The notes under the pieces were generated by a model. The model did no database searches and had not been told where the DNA came from. It saw nothing but the letters and a program-made list of their open reading frames with translations. Shown in pieces: positions 1-7,981 of a stretch of 11,054 bases of DNA. Source of the stretch: Nitrospirae bacterium RBG_19FT_COMBO_42_15 (lineage in GTDB: Bacteria; Nitrospirota; CAKKRA01; 9FT-COMBO-42-15). Location: assembly GCA_001803815.1 (NCBI GenBank), contig MHEL01000056.1:14113-25166 (forward strand), read 5' to 3'. Within the stretch, counting starts at the first letter, position 1. Each line of letters begins with the position of its first letter. Both the position numbers and the translations under genes were made by a program.

Positions 1-1
1 G

Positions 2-379
2 GGATATGAGCCTGATAAGAAGATAGTAAAGTCAGCAATAGAGGATGCAAGAAAACAGGGAAGCAAGATAGAAATACTAAGCGATCCGCAAAAGGCTGCA
101 AAGGGTGCAGATGTTTTATATACAGATGTCTGGGCAAGCATGGGGCAGGAAAAGGAGCATAAAAAGAGGCTGAAGATATTTAAGGATTATCAGTTGAATA
201 AGAAATTATTAAAAGCTGCAAAGCCTGATGCGCTTGTTATGCACTGCCTGCCAGCGCACAGGGGCGAAGAGATAACAGAGGAAGCGCTGGAGGGGAAAAA
301 TTCTGTTATTTTTGATCAGGCAGAGAACAGATTGCATACTCAAAAGGCAGTAATGGTGAGATTGATAACAGCTTCGTAA
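2..379 (+). CDS. argF: Ornithine carbamoyltransferase, C-terminal part (5' end outside window)
   Basis: This enzyme condenses ornithine and carbamoyl phosphate to citrulline in cytoplasmic arginine synthesis. Only the last 125 codons are present. The frame is open from base 2, so the gene enters from the left; the internal ATG at 140 is not its start. The visible part is the ornithine-binding half. DVWASMGQE (codons 41-49) matches the family's D-x-W-x-S-M-G loop, and HCLPAHRG (around codon 81) is the signature separating ornithine from aspartate carbamoyltransferases. The conserved end ENRLHTQKA is followed by a short tail. The TAA stop lies inside a palindromic element that begins at 376, so the last residues may have been altered by its insertion. 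argG and argH follow, which supports the anabolic role. Confidence 0.95.
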   Translation, partial: GYEPDKKIVKSAIEDARKQGSKIEILSDPQKAAKGADVLYTDVWASMGQEKEHKKRLKIFKDYQLNKKLLKAAKPDALVMHCLPAHRGEEITEEALEGKNSVIFDQAENRLHTQKAVMVRLITAS

Positions 380-482
380 AAAGTCCATCTGCTGTGTTGT
401 CGCTTCGGCCTCGCATCCTCACATACTAAGATGTATGCTGCGGTGCGATGCCTCGCTCCGCCTTGCATCTGGAGCTTTTTAC
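376..482. repeat. Imperfect intergenic palindrome between argF and argG
   Basis: GTAAAAAG at 376-383 is mirrored by CTTTTTAC at 475-482. TCCA next to the left arm matches TGGA next to the right arm, with one extra base. The centre CATAC (422-426) pairs with GTATG (433-437) around a six-base loop. Between these the arms match only partly, so it is a degenerate palindrome of about 107 bp. It contains the argF stop codon. It resembles dispersed palindromic intergenic elements I associate with Nitrospirota and Desulfobacterota genomes, but family membership cannot be tested from one copy. As RNA it could fold into a long hairpin between the argF and argG messages. The rest of the 380-509 gap holds only the argG ribosome binding site. 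Confidence 0.7.
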
Positions 483-509
483 TTTGCCGTTAAGAGGTAT
501 ATAAAAAAA

Positions 510-1703
510 ATGGATAAGGAAAAAATCAAAAAAGTAGTCCTTGCCTATTCAGGCGGGCTTGATACTTCAGTTGCAATTAAGTGGCTGAAGGAGAATTACA
601 ACTGCGAGGTTATTGCCTTTGCAGCAGACCTTGGGCAGGGTGAGGAGCTGACGCCTTTACGCAAAAAGGCATTAAAGACAGGCGCAAGCAAAATATACAT
701 ACAAGACCTGAAGGAGGAGTTTGTCAGTGATTTTATATTCCCTATGCTGCGGGCAAATGCTGTTTATGAGGGGACATATCTCCTCGGCACATCCATTGCA
801 AGGCCCCTTATTGCAAAACACCAAATAGAGATTGCAAAAAAAGAGGGCGCGGATACAGTTGCACACGGCGCTACTGGCAAAGGAAATGATCAGGTTCGCT
901 TTGAACTTACATATATGACATTGAATCCAAGGATAAAGATTATTGCGCCATGGAGGGAGTGGCATTTTAAGTCAAGGCAGGAGCTTATTGATTATGCAAT
1001 GGAGCATCATATACCTGTTACTGCAACAAAGGCAAAACCATACAGCACAGACAGGAATCTGTTTCATATCAGCTATGAAGGCGGAATCCTTGAGGACCCA
1101 TGGTCAGAGCCGCCTGCTGATATGTATACAATGAGCCTGCCAGTTGAAAAGGCGCCTGATAAGCCGGCATATATTGAGATAACATTTAAGAGCGGAAATC
1201 CTGTTGCAATAAATAATAAAAAGCTCTCTCCTGCAAAATTGCTTGCTGAGCTTAACCAGATAGGCGGCAAAAACGGCGTTGGCAGGGTTGACATGGTTGA
1301 AAACCGTTATGTGGGCATAAAGTCCCGTGGCGTGTATGAAACACCCGGCGGCACAATACTTCATACAGCACACCGCGCTGTTGAATCCATTACAATGGAC
1401 AGGGAGGTGCTGCACTTAAGGGAATCTCTGATACCTCGTTATGCAGAGCTCGTTTATTACGGCTACTGGTTTTCTCCTGAAAGGGAAATGCTCCAAAAGG
1501 CAATAGATGAGTCACAGAAGAATATCACAGGCACAGTACGGTTAAAGCTGTATAAAGGAAACTGTTATGTAGTCGGCAGGAAATCGCCTGTATCATTATA
1601 TAAGTCAGAGCTTGCAACCTTTGAAGAGGACACTGTTTACGACCAAAAGGATGCAGAGGGATTTATAAAACTGAATGCACTGAGGTTGAAGATAAAAAAA
1701 TGA
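510..1703 (+). CDS. argG: Argininosuccinate synthase
   Basis: This enzyme joins citrulline and aspartate to argininosuccinate, using ATP (AMP + PPi). The 397-residue product has the usual length for the family. SGGLDTS at residues 14-20 is the N-type ATP pyrophosphatase loop. [14 protein letters not shown] (about 119-132) and the [14 protein letters not shown] block (about 276-289) are family hallmarks for citrulline and aspartate binding. The frame stays open upstream to an ATG at 435, but those 25 codons read through the palindromic element and look unlike a protein. The ATG at 510 puts the ATP loop at its usual distance from the N-terminus and has AGAGG at 493-497, a rather long 12-nt spacing. 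Its stop overlaps the argH start (ATGA), indicating coupled translation. Confidence 0.97.
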   Translation: MDKEKIKKVVLAYSGGLDTSVAIKWLKENYNCEVIAFAADLGQGEELTPLRKKALKTGASKIYIQDLKEEFVSDFIFPMLRANAVYEGTYLLGTSIARPLIAKHQIEIAKKEGADTVAHGATGKGNDQVRFELTYMTLNPRIKIIAPWREWHFKSRQELIDYAMEHHIPVTATKAKPYSTDRNLFHISYEGGILEDPWSEPPADMYTMSLPVEKAPDKPAYIEITFKSGNPVAINNKKLSPAKLLAELNQIGGKNGVGRVDMVENRYVGIKSRGVYETPGGTILHTAHRAVESITMDREVLHLRESLIPRYAELVYYGYWFSPEREMLQKAIDESQKNITGTVRLKLYKGNCYVVGRKSPVSLYKSELATFEEDTVYDQKDAEGFIKLNALRLKIKK

Positions 1704-3070
1704 AGAAGAAACTCTGGTCAGGAAGGTTTTTAGAATCTACAAATAAACTCGTTGATAATTTTACTGCCTCTATCCCCTTTGACTGGAAATTGTATAAATA
1801 TGATATAGCAGGAAGCATTGCGCATGCGAAGATGCTTGCGAAGACAGGGATAATTAAAAAGGCAGAGGCAGACAAGATTGTCAATGGGCTTAAGGCAATT
1901 GAAAAGGAGATTGATGCCGGCAAGTTCAAATTCTCCATAGAGGATGAAGATATACACATGGCTGTTGAAAAGAGGCTTATATCATTAATTGGCGATACAG
2001 GCAAAAAGCTCCATACTGCAAGGAGCAGGAATGATCAGGTTGCGCTTGATATAAGGCTCTATCTGCGGGACGAGATTAAAAATATTATTTCATTAATTGA
2101 CAGGTTTCAGAAAAGCCTCCTTATCATAGCAAAAAAGAATATTGATGTAATCATGCCGGGCTACACACATCTCCAGCAGGCACAGCCGATACTCTTTGCC
2201 CATTATATACTTGCCTATTGTGAGATGTTTAAAAGGGATAGGGATAGGCTTTTGGACTGCTATAAGAGGGCAAATGTTATGCCCCTCGGCTCTGGCGCAT
2301 TGGCTGGCACAACATTTCCCATTGACAGGGGATATACTGCAAGGCTCCTCGGCTTTGATGATGTAACAAAAAACAGCCTTGATGCAGTATCTGACAGGGA
2401 TTTTATAATTGAATTTTTATCTGCCGCATCAATAATAATTATGCACCTTTCAAGGATGAGCGAGGAGCTTATTATATGGTCATCATCTGAATTTGGTTTT
2501 ATTGAGCTGCCTGATGCCTTTTGCACAGGAAGCAGCATGATGCCGCAGAAGAAGAATCCTGATGTCCCTGAGCTTGTCCGCGGAAAGACAGGCCGCATAT
2601 ACAGTCATCTCATTTCTCTGCTTGTTACTATGAAGGGTTTGCCTCTTGCATATAATAAGGATATGCAGGAGGATAAGGAACCGCTTTTTGATACAGTGGA
2701 TACACTGAAGGCCTCTCTTGAGGTGTTTAGTGGAATGATTAAAGGTTTAAAAATAAACACAAAGAGGATTGAATCATCAATGTCAGACGGCCTTATCCTT
2801 GCGACAGATGCAGCAGACTATCTTGTGCAAAAAGGGGTCCCCTTTCGCAGCAGCCATGAAATTGTAGGAAGGATTGTCAGTTACTGCCTTAAAGAAAAAA
2901 AGGCTCTAACAAGCCTTACACTTTCTGAATGGAAAAGGTTTTCTCCAGATTTTAAAGAGGACATCCTCAATTTTGCATCATTGGAAAAGGCAGTTGAAAG
3001 GCGGAATCATATCGGAGGAACAGCTAAGAAACAGGTGTTGAAGAGGATTAGGGAGATTGAACAGGTGTAG
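1700..3070 (+). CDS. argH: Argininosuccinate lyase
   Basis: This enzyme splits argininosuccinate into arginine and fumarate, the last step of arginine synthesis. It belongs to the fumarase/aspartase superfamily and works as a tetramer. The 456-residue product is full length. The three superfamily regions are visible: TARSRNDQ (106-113), [10 protein letters not shown] (154-163, containing the conserved His) and the mobile loop [12 protein letters not shown] (277-288), which carries the catalytic serine. The start ATG overlaps the argG stop by four bases, so translation is probably coupled. The TAG stop shares its last base with a possible GTG start of the next gene and lies in a small inverted repeat. 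Confidence 0.98.
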   Translation: MKKKLWSGRFLESTNKLVDNFTASIPFDWKLYKYDIAGSIAHAKMLAKTGIIKKAEADKIVNGLKAIEKEIDAGKFKFSIEDEDIHMAVEKRLISLIGDTGKKLHTARSRNDQVALDIRLYLRDEIKNIISLIDRFQKSLLIIAKKNIDVIMPGYTHLQQAQPILFAHYILAYCEMFKRDRDRLLDCYKRANVMPLGSGALAGTTFPIDRGYTARLLGFDDVTKNSLDAVSDRDFIIEFLSAASIIIMHLSRMSEELIIWSSSEFGFIELPDAFCTGSSMMPQKKNPDVPELVRGKTGRIYSHLISLLVTMKGLPLAYNKDMQEDKEPLFDTVDTLKASLEVFSGMIKGLKINTKRIESSMSDGLILATDAADYLVQKGVPFRSSHEIVGRIVSYCLKEKKALTSLTLSEWKRFSPDFKEDILNFASLEKAVERRNHIGGTAKKQVLKRIREIEQV

Positions 3071-3096
3071 TGGCAACCGCTATGCCTGTCACTACA
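3066..3096 (+). other. Small hairpin at the argH stop
   Basis: TGTAGTGGCA (3066-3075) pairs with TGTCACTACA (3087-3096): ten pairs counting one G-T wobble, with an 11-base loop. It spans the argH TAG and the first GTG and ATG candidates for the downstream lipoprotein gene. No U-run follows, so it is not a standard intrinsic terminator. It could slow ribosomes or mask the early starts, or it could be chance. Confidence 0.35.
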
Positions 3097-3885
3097 AATA
3101 ACATTATTGTGTGGAACCTCATACAAAAAACAAAAATCCTAATTATCATTGCTATAATTATCTCTGTCTCCGCCTGTGGCAGGAAGGGCGACCCAATAGT
3201 TTCCCGCCTGTCTCCGCCTGCGCCGGTTACAAATATAAATGGATTCACAAAAGACTCATCTGCTATCTTAAGCTGGGAGATACCCGCAAAAAATATGGAT
3301 GGGACAAAATTAAAAGACCTCTCCAAATTTACTATCCTGAGGGCAGATGTCAGGGACAGGGAGACAGGGGGCTGCGGATGCGCATTTGTAAAGATTGCAG
3401 TAATTGATATTCAAAAACCAGAACCTGCAGCAATAAAAGAAAATAGCGTGATATTCATTGATAAAGGAGATGATCTGTTTCCCGCAGGACTTACTTACAA
3501 GATACCGTATAGCTATAAGATTATAGTTGAGGCAAGATCAGGGCTGTTGAGTCCTGAATCCGAAGAGATAATTTTAATTCCAACTAAACCGCCGGACCCG
3601 CCTTCAGGATTTAAGGCATCTGTACAGAATGAAACAGTGATATTAAGATGGGAGCCGTCCAAAGGGGATGTTAAAGGCTACAATATATACAGAAGCAAAA
3701 CAAAAGGTTCATATTCCGACACGGCTGTTAATAAGGAATTGATCAAGGCAGACAACGGCAGTTTTGCAGACATAGGCTTAGAGCCCGGTGACTATTATTA
3801 CATTATCAGGGCTGCAGATACAATTACCCCTCCTTACAACGAAGGGCCTGATTCAGAAGAGATAAAAGTAACCATAGAAAAATAA
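3070..3885 (+). CDS. Putative lipoprotein with two fibronectin type III-like domains
   Basis: This is a predicted exported, lipid-anchored protein of unknown function. Numbered from GTG 3070, a basic stretch (K20, K22) leads into a hydrophobic core (about 23-33) and a lipobox V-S-A-C with the acylated cysteine at 36. CGRKGDP after the cleavage site resembles the CGxKG start of short lipoproteins often encoded beside argH/lysA, such as the LptM (YifL) group. A proline-rich linker is followed by two beta-rich segments (about 50-171 and 173-270). The second has the fibronectin III pattern: W194, G203-YNIYR, then GDYYYIIRA. C102 and C104 form an isolated C-x-C. The start is uncertain: GTG 3070 overlaps the argH stop but has a weak ribosome site, while GTG 3109 would give a more usual 22-residue signal peptide. 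Confidence 0.8.
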   Translation: MATAMPVTTNNIIVWNLIQKTKILIIIAIIISVSACGRKGDPIVSRLSPPAPVTNINGFTKDSSAILSWEIPAKNMDGTKLKDLSKFTILRADVRDRETGGCGCAFVKIAVIDIQKPEPAAIKENSVIFIDKGDDLFPAGLTYKIPYSYKIIVEARSGLLSPESEEIILIPTKPPDPPSGFKASVQNETVILRWEPSKGDVKGYNIYRSKTKGSYSDTAVNKELIKADNGSFADIGLEPGDYYYIIRAADTITPPYNEGPDSEEIKVTIEK

Positions 3886-3888
3886 TTC

Positions 3889-3918
3889 TTGACGAAACAG
3901 GTGAAATTAGCTTATGCT
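3889..3918 (+). promoter_or_regulatory. Candidate sigma-70-type promoter for the radical SAM gene
   Basis: TTGACG (3889-3894) matches five of six bases of the -35 consensus. An 18-base spacer leads to TATGCT (3913-3918), a four-of-six -10 match. It lies in the 73-base gap after the lipoprotein stop and about 40 bases upstream of the next start. The downstream gene could therefore be transcribed separately from the arginine genes. No operator-like repeat was seen. Confidence 0.5.
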
Positions 3919-3945
3919 ATATACTCAATATTAATAATCAGTTTT

Positions 3946-3953
3946 AAGGGAGG
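3946..3953 (+). promoter_or_regulatory. Strong Shine-Dalgarno of the radical SAM gene
   Basis: AAGGGAGG lies five bases before ATG 3959. It is the strongest ribosome binding site in the window and fixes the start of the 581-residue protein. It suggests good expression compared with the weak sites in the arginine cluster. Confidence 0.85.
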
Positions 3954-3958
3954 ATGTA

Positions 3959-5704
3959 ATGAAGTTAGCATTAATTTCGCCTGAGCTGCAGGATTCCTGC
4001 TACAGTTTCTCAAAGAAAGAGGTAACGTCATTTTGGTTTCCGCGCCTGAGCCTCACAACACTTGCTGCGCACACACCAAGGGATATAGAAGTTAAAATTA
4101 TTGACGAAGGCGTTGAAAAGATAAATTTTGATATGGATGTAGATTTGGTCGGCATATCTGCAATGACATTTTTATCGTCAAGGGCATATGAGATATCAGA
4201 CAGATTCAGAAAGAGAGGCGTTAAAGTCGTTCTCGGCGGCATACACCCAACAGCAATGCCTGAAGAGGCAAAACAACATGCAGACGCAGTTGTAATCGGT
4301 GAGGCAGAAGAGATATGGCTTACCCTTCTTGAGGATTTTAAAAAGAATAAATTAAAACCATTTTATAAAATGGATGAACTCCCTTCTCTTGACGGCCTTC
4401 CTCCTCAGAGGCTTGAGCTTTTAAAGCCAGGGGCATACATGACAAATAACTGCCTGCAGGCAAGCAGGGGATGCCCTTATGGCTGTGATTTCTGCTCTGT
4501 TACAAACTTCTTTGGAAACACCTTCAGGCTTAGGCCTGTCAAGGATGTTGTAGAAGAGATAGCTGCGCTTGACGGCAAATTTGTAATCTTTGTTGATGAC
4601 AATATTGCCGGAAACAAGGCGTATGCAAGGGAGCTCTTTAAGGCGCTAATCCCGCTTAAAAAAGAGTGGGGGAGCCAGGCAAGCATAACATTGGCAAGGG
4701 ACCCGGAATTATTGGAGCTTGCAGCAAAGAGCGGCTGTACATCACTTTTTGTCGGGATTGAGTCTGTATCACAGGAGACATTGGCAAGCGCCAATAAATC
4801 TTTTAATAAAGTAAGCGATTATGAAAAATCAATTAAGCTGTTTCACGACAACGGCATATTGATTAATGCAGGGATGATATTCGGATTTGACAATGATGAT
4901 GAAACTGTATTTGAAAGGACAGTTGATTTTCTCTACAGAAACAGGGTTGGGCTTGTCCTGTTTAGCATCCTTACACCATTCCCAGGCACCGGTTTTTATA
5001 AGAGATTGGAAAGCGAGGGAAGAATTATTGATAAAGACTGGTCGCATTATGACGGCAGACATGTTGTATTTCAGCCAAAAAATCTCTCTCCAGAGGCGCT
5101 TCAGGACGGCTTCCACTGGGCATATCACAAATTTTATTCAATACCATCTATACTGCACCGCATACTTCCAACAAAGCAGAACCGTATAGCAAGGCTCTAT
5201 TTTAACTGGGCATACAGGAGGATGGTAATAAGGGTGCCCAAGGGCGGCATTTCGCCTTTATCTCCAATACTGAACAAACTGCACGGGAAACTGCCTGCAA
5301 TTGAGACAAAGAACCTGATACCGAATACGTTTAATACTATCAAAGAGAAGGTTGGAGAGGTATCAAGCCAGATAGAATCATTCTTAGAGATACGGGTCAA
5401 AAAGAATGAAAAGCTACAGGCAATACTTATTGAGCTTGAAGGGACATTGGACAAGATTAATGCCAGTGAGCTTAAAAAGAGGATTGTAAAAACAGCCCAA
5501 AAAACAGGCATGGACATAATCATCAATCTTAAACACTTGAAAGAGGCGACGCCTGCTGCCTTAAATATACTTTTTTCTGAAAGGCTGAAGATAAGCGACT
5601 CGCTAAAGGTAAAGCTCTTAAACCTAAGCGACTCTTTTAAGGAGAAGTTAGAAAACCTTCATCCTGCTTATATGATAATTGAGGAGAAGGACCTGACATA
5701 TTAA
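3959..5704 (+). CDS. B12-binding-fold radical SAM protein with C-terminal STAS-like domain
   Basis: A radical SAM enzyme of unknown substrate, 581 residues, probably cytoplasmic. Residues 1-130 have the Rossmann-like cobalamin-binding fold of this class (VDLVGISAMT at 61-70, GGIHPT at 93-98, IGEAEEIW at 113-120), but I see no DxHxxG motif for base-off B12. The radical SAM core begins at the cluster motif C172-x3-C176-x2-C179; FVDDNI at 211-216 and GIES at 266-269 follow the usual pattern. An aromatic/basic helical part (about 385-425) is common in these proteins. Residues 484-575 look like an added STAS domain: IELEGTLDKINASEL, then DIIINLKHLKEATPAALNIL, then VKLLNLSDSFKEKLENL. It has its own promoter and ribosome site, so it need not work with the arginine genes. 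Family placement is firm; the reaction is unknown. Confidence 0.9.
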   Translation: MKLALISPELQDSCYSFSKKEVTSFWFPRLSLTTLAAHTPRDIEVKIIDEGVEKINFDMDVDLVGISAMTFLSSRAYEISDRFRKRGVKVVLGGIHPTAMPEEAKQHADAVVIGEAEEIWLTLLEDFKKNKLKPFYKMDELPSLDGLPPQRLELLKPGAYMTNNCLQASRGCPYGCDFCSVTNFFGNTFRLRPVKDVVEEIAALDGKFVIFVDDNIAGNKAYARELFKALIPLKKEWGSQASITLARDPELLELAAKSGCTSLFVGIESVSQETLASANKSFNKVSDYEKSIKLFHDNGILINAGMIFGFDNDDETVFERTVDFLYRNRVGLVLFSILTPFPGTGFYKRLESEGRIIDKDWSHYDGRHVVFQPKNLSPEALQDGFHWAYHKFYSIPSILHRILPTKQNRIARLYFNWAYRRMVIRVPKGGISPLSPILNKLHGKLPAIETKNLIPNTFNTIKEKVGEVSSQIESFLEIRVKKNEKLQAILIELEGTLDKINASELKKRIVKTAQKTGMDIIINLKHLKEATPAALNILFSERLKISDSLKVKLLNLSDSFKEKLENLHPAYMIIEEKDLTY

Positions 5705-5710
5705 ATTAGT

Positions 5711-5737
5711 GGCAAGGGTACAGGGTCAAGGGACAAG
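5711..5737 (+). repeat. GGGxCAA-type heptad repeat
   Basis: Three consecutive seven-base units, GGGTACA, GGGTCAA and GGGACAA (5716-5736), are preceded by a partial unit GGCAA. The period is not a multiple of three, which argues against its being coding. Short arrays of similar G-rich heptads occur between genes in some Deltaproteobacteria and Nitrospirota, in my recollection. The last unit supplies AAGGGA, the ribosome binding site of the next ORF. Confidence 0.6.
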
Positions 5738-5741
5738 TTTC

Positions 5742-5951
5742 ATGGAACAGCAAGGCCTTAAGTTTCAGGCAGAAATAGAAACCCTCATAGCATATATTGA
5801 AGAAGCAAATGGCATCAGCGAGGCAGATTTTGAAAATTGGTATTTGAACTGCAAAGACAGGGTGCGCTTCTTCAGCAACAAGCCGCCGACAAAAGACGAA
5901 TTCATAAAAAAGGCAAACTGCGCATTATTTATGTATAAGAAGATAGGGTAG
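5742..5951 (+). CDS. Small hypothetical protein
   Basis: I do not recognise this 69-residue protein. ATG 5742 is preferred because AAGGGA (5728-5733) lies eight bases upstream; the earlier in-frame GTG at 5709 would translate the heptad repeat. The sequence is mostly helical-looking and acidic at the N-terminus (AEIETLIAYIEEANGISEAD), then basic, with two cysteines, both after Asn, and a lysine-rich end. There is no signal peptide or membrane segment. It follows the radical SAM gene by 37 bases on the same strand, so the two may be co-transcribed, but nothing shows a functional link. Its stop directly abuts the stop of the opposite-strand chorismate enzyme gene. Coding status is likely but not certain for so short an ORF. 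Confidence 0.6.
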   Translation: MEQQGLKFQAEIETLIAYIEEANGISEADFENWYLNCKDRVRFFSNKPPTKDEFIKKANCALFMYKKIG

Positions 5952-7397
5952 TTAAATCCCCTCCAGCACTTTTAACAGCGCCTCTGCCTTGTGCAGGGTC
6001 TCATAGTATTCCCTTTCAGGATCAGAGTCTGCAACAATGCCTGCGCCAGCCTGAACATAGGCTTGACCATTTTTAATGAAAAATGTCCTGATTATAATAT
6101 TTAAGTCTATATCACCAGCAAAGCTTATGTAGCCGATTGAACCAGTATAAGGACCCCTTGCAACAGGCTCAAGTTCGTCTATTATCTCCATGCATCTGAT
6201 CTTTGGCACGCCTGTAATTGTCCCGCCGGGAAAGGCTGCTTTAATCAAATCAAAACCGTCCTTATCCTTTTTTAATTTCCCTTTGATATTAGAAACAATA
6301 TGAATCACATGGGAATAATCCTCAGTTGTCATAAACTCATCCACAATTACACTCCCGTATTCACACACCCTGCCGATGTCGTTCCTTTCCAAATCAATCA
6401 GCATTATATGCTCTGCCCTCTCCTTCTCATTTGCAATAAGCTCTCCGTGCAGCTCCTTATCCTCTGCCTCTGTTTTGCCCCTTGGCCTTGTGCCTGCAAT
6501 AGGCCTTGTCTCCACATCCCTGCCTTCTAACTTAATCAGCCTCTCTGGAGATGAACTTATCAAAGCAATATCATCAAACTCAATGAGCGCAGAGAAGGGT
6601 GAAGGATTTATCTCCCTTAATCTCCTGTAAAGTTCTACAGGCTTTACAGAACCAATCTTTGCAGAGAGCCGCTGCGAAAGGTTTGCCTGATATATGTCGC
6701 CTGCCGCAATGTATTCTTTGCATTTTTTTACGATTGACATATATCCTTCCTTGGTCAGATTTGATACAGGCTTTATTTTTTCCTCTTTTACTGAGGCGGT
6801 TTGATCTGCTATTGCAGGGCTGTTTATCAGATTAACAATCTCCTCCATCTTTTTCTCTGCATCCTGCTTGCAGTCCCTTAAAAGTCCCGATGTCAGTGTA
6901 TTGTATCCAAAGCCAAGATGCCTGATGGCAGGAATGATAATTACTGTTATAGTATTCTTCAAATGGTCAAAGGCAATTACTGTATCAGTAAGGATAAGAT
7001 TTATGTCTGGAAGATTTATATCCTTCTTTGCCTTTGAAGGAAGTTTTTCAAATACATGGACAAGGTTATAGCTGAAGAATCCAACAGCGCCGCCAAAAAA
7101 TGGTGGAAGATTTTTCAACCTTTCAATCTTAAAATTGCCCATCAACTCCCTGAGCTTTAATAAAGGATCCTTTCCTGCAAGAGATCTTTTGCCTTCATAT
7201 GTAAGCTCTATCTCATTGCCATTTGATTTAAAGATAATAAACGGGTCTGTTCCAATAAAAGAATATCTTGCTGTCTTTGGTGTGCCGTTGATGCTTTCTA
7301 AAAGAAAGGAGTGTTTCCCTTTTTTCAGCTTCTCGTAAATCTCAAGAGGGGTACGGCCTTCTGCCGGAAGTTCTTTATATAGCGGTGTTACACGCAA
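5952..7397 (-). CDS. trpE: Anthranilate synthase component I-type chorismate enzyme (TrpE/PabB family)
   Basis: A chorismate-binding enzyme that aminates chorismate, normally with a glutamine amidotransferase partner. From TTG 7397 it has 481 residues. The N-terminal domain contains LLES (32-35), the tryptophan-binding element of feedback-inhibited TrpE. The catalytic half has PIAGTRPRG (299-307); the Ala is typical of TrpE, whereas PabB usually has Lys there. [13 protein letters not shown] (389-401) and [15 protein letters not shown] (450-464) complete the active site. However, [11 protein letters not shown] and NPSPFSAL are more PabB-like, so aminodeoxychorismate synthase cannot be excluded. 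No trpG/pabA is visible. TTG 7397 is chosen over TTG 7466 because AAGAGGA lies eight bases upstream and the start then falls five bases after the pyrE stop; the longer form would overlap pyrE by 64 bases without a ribosome site. Confidence 0.88.
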   Translation of the reverse strand: MRVTPLYKELPAEGRTPLEIYEKLKKGKHSFLLESINGTPKTARYSFIGTDPFIIFKSNGNEIELTYEGKRSLAGKDPLLKLRELMGNFKIERLKNLPPFFGGAVGFFSYNLVHVFEKLPSKAKKDINLPDINLILTDTVIAFDHLKNTITVIIIPAIRHLGFGYNTLTSGLLRDCKQDAEKKMEEIVNLINSPAIADQTASVKEEKIKPVSNLTKEGYMSIVKKCKEYIAAGDIYQANLSQRLSAKIGSVKPVELYRRLREINPSPFSALIEFDDIALISSSPERLIKLEGRDVETRPIAGTRPRGKTEAEDKELHGELIANEKERAEHIMLIDLERNDIGRVCEYGSVIVDEFMTTEDYSHVIHIVSNIKGKLKKDKDGFDLIKAAFPGGTITGVPKIRCMEIIDELEPVARGPYTGSIGYISFAGDIDLNIIIRTFFIKNGQAYVQAGAGIVADSDPEREYYETLHKAEALLKVLEGI

Positions 7398-7402
7398 CTG
7401 CT

Positions 7403-7981
7403 TTATCCTCTTAAATCCCTGCTGCCGGGCTTTGTAATCTTTTTGCCTGACTTGCAAAGAGGACAATCTGTTGGTTTATAAGCAGGCACATTAAGCACTG
7501 CAAGGGAATGATACGGATGGCCTATCTCTGCCTTTCCGCCGCTTCTGTCTATAAGTGAGCCCACTCCAACGAGCATACCCTTGTTCTTCTCTACAACCTC
7601 AATCGTCTCTTTAACAGATATACCCGTTGTTATAACATCCTCAACAACAAGCGTTCGCTCACCCTCTTTAATCTTAAATCCCCTTCGCAGGGTCAACTGC
7701 CCCTTTTCCCTCTCTGCAAAGATAGTCCGCACATTAAGATGCCTTGCAACCTCATAGGCAACAATAATCCCGCCAAGCGCAGGCGCTATTACAAGCTCTA
7801 TCTTTCTGTCCTTAAAAACCTCTGCAAGCTCTTTGCATAACATTGATGCATATTCTGGATGCTGAAGCACAAGTGCAGACTGAAGATAAGAAGGGCTGTG
7901 AAGTCCAGAGCTAAGCTCAAAGTGTCCTTCTAATAATGCGCCTGATTTTTTGTAGATATCTATTATATCTTCCTGCGTCAT
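7403..7981 (-). CDS. pyrE: Orotate phosphoribosyltransferase
   Basis: This enzyme transfers phosphoribose from PRPP to orotate, giving OMP in UMP synthesis. The 192-residue product contains the PRPP-binding loop LVVEDVITTGISV (111-123) and the flexible catalytic region AEREKGQLTLRRGF (89-102). It has an N-terminal helix and the hood segment SSGLHSPSYLQS expected of the family. After the core, a short tail carries CPLC (173-176) and KPGSR, as in the PyrE subgroup found in Thermus-like and some Nitrospirota or Desulfobacterota genomes. The ATG overlaps the pyrF TGA by four bases, so the two consecutive pathway enzymes are translationally coupled. The gene order pyrF-pyrE supports the assignment. 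Confidence 0.95.
   Translation of the reverse strand: MTQEDIIDIYKKSGALLEGHFELSSGLHSPSYLQSALVLQHPEYASMLCKELAEVFKDRKIELVIAPALGGIIVAYEVARHLNVRTIFAEREKGQLTLRRGFKIKEGERTLVVEDVITTGISVKETIEVVEKNKGMLVGVGSLIDRSGGKAEIGHPYHSLAVLNVPAYKPTDCPLCKSGKKITKPGSRDLRG
7406..7412 (-). promoter_or_regulatory. Ribosome binding site that decides the trpE-like start
   Basis: On the minus strand AAGAGGA (7412 down to 7406) lies eight bases before TTG 7397 and overlaps the end of pyrE. No comparable site precedes the upstream in-frame TTG at 7466, so the shorter protein is preferred. Confidence 0.65.

Noticed and set aside
435..509. 25-codon N-terminal extension of ArgG from ATG 435
   Set aside because: It translates the palindromic element, has no family similarity, and ATG 510 puts the ATP-binding loop at the usual position.
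672..1415. Antisense ORFs within argG, and similar antisense ORFs inside argH, the radical SAM gene and the minus-strand operon
   Set aside because: They lie wholly within well-recognised genes, have no family motifs and no ribosome sites, and look like frame shadows.
5940..5965. Bidirectional terminator between the convergent operons
   Set aside because: Only a 3-4 bp GGG/CCC inverted repeat without a U-run is present, too weak to call.
7398..7466. Longer TrpE-like protein from TTG 7466
   Set aside because: It would overlap pyrE by 64 bases with no ribosome binding site, while TTG 7397 has a good one.
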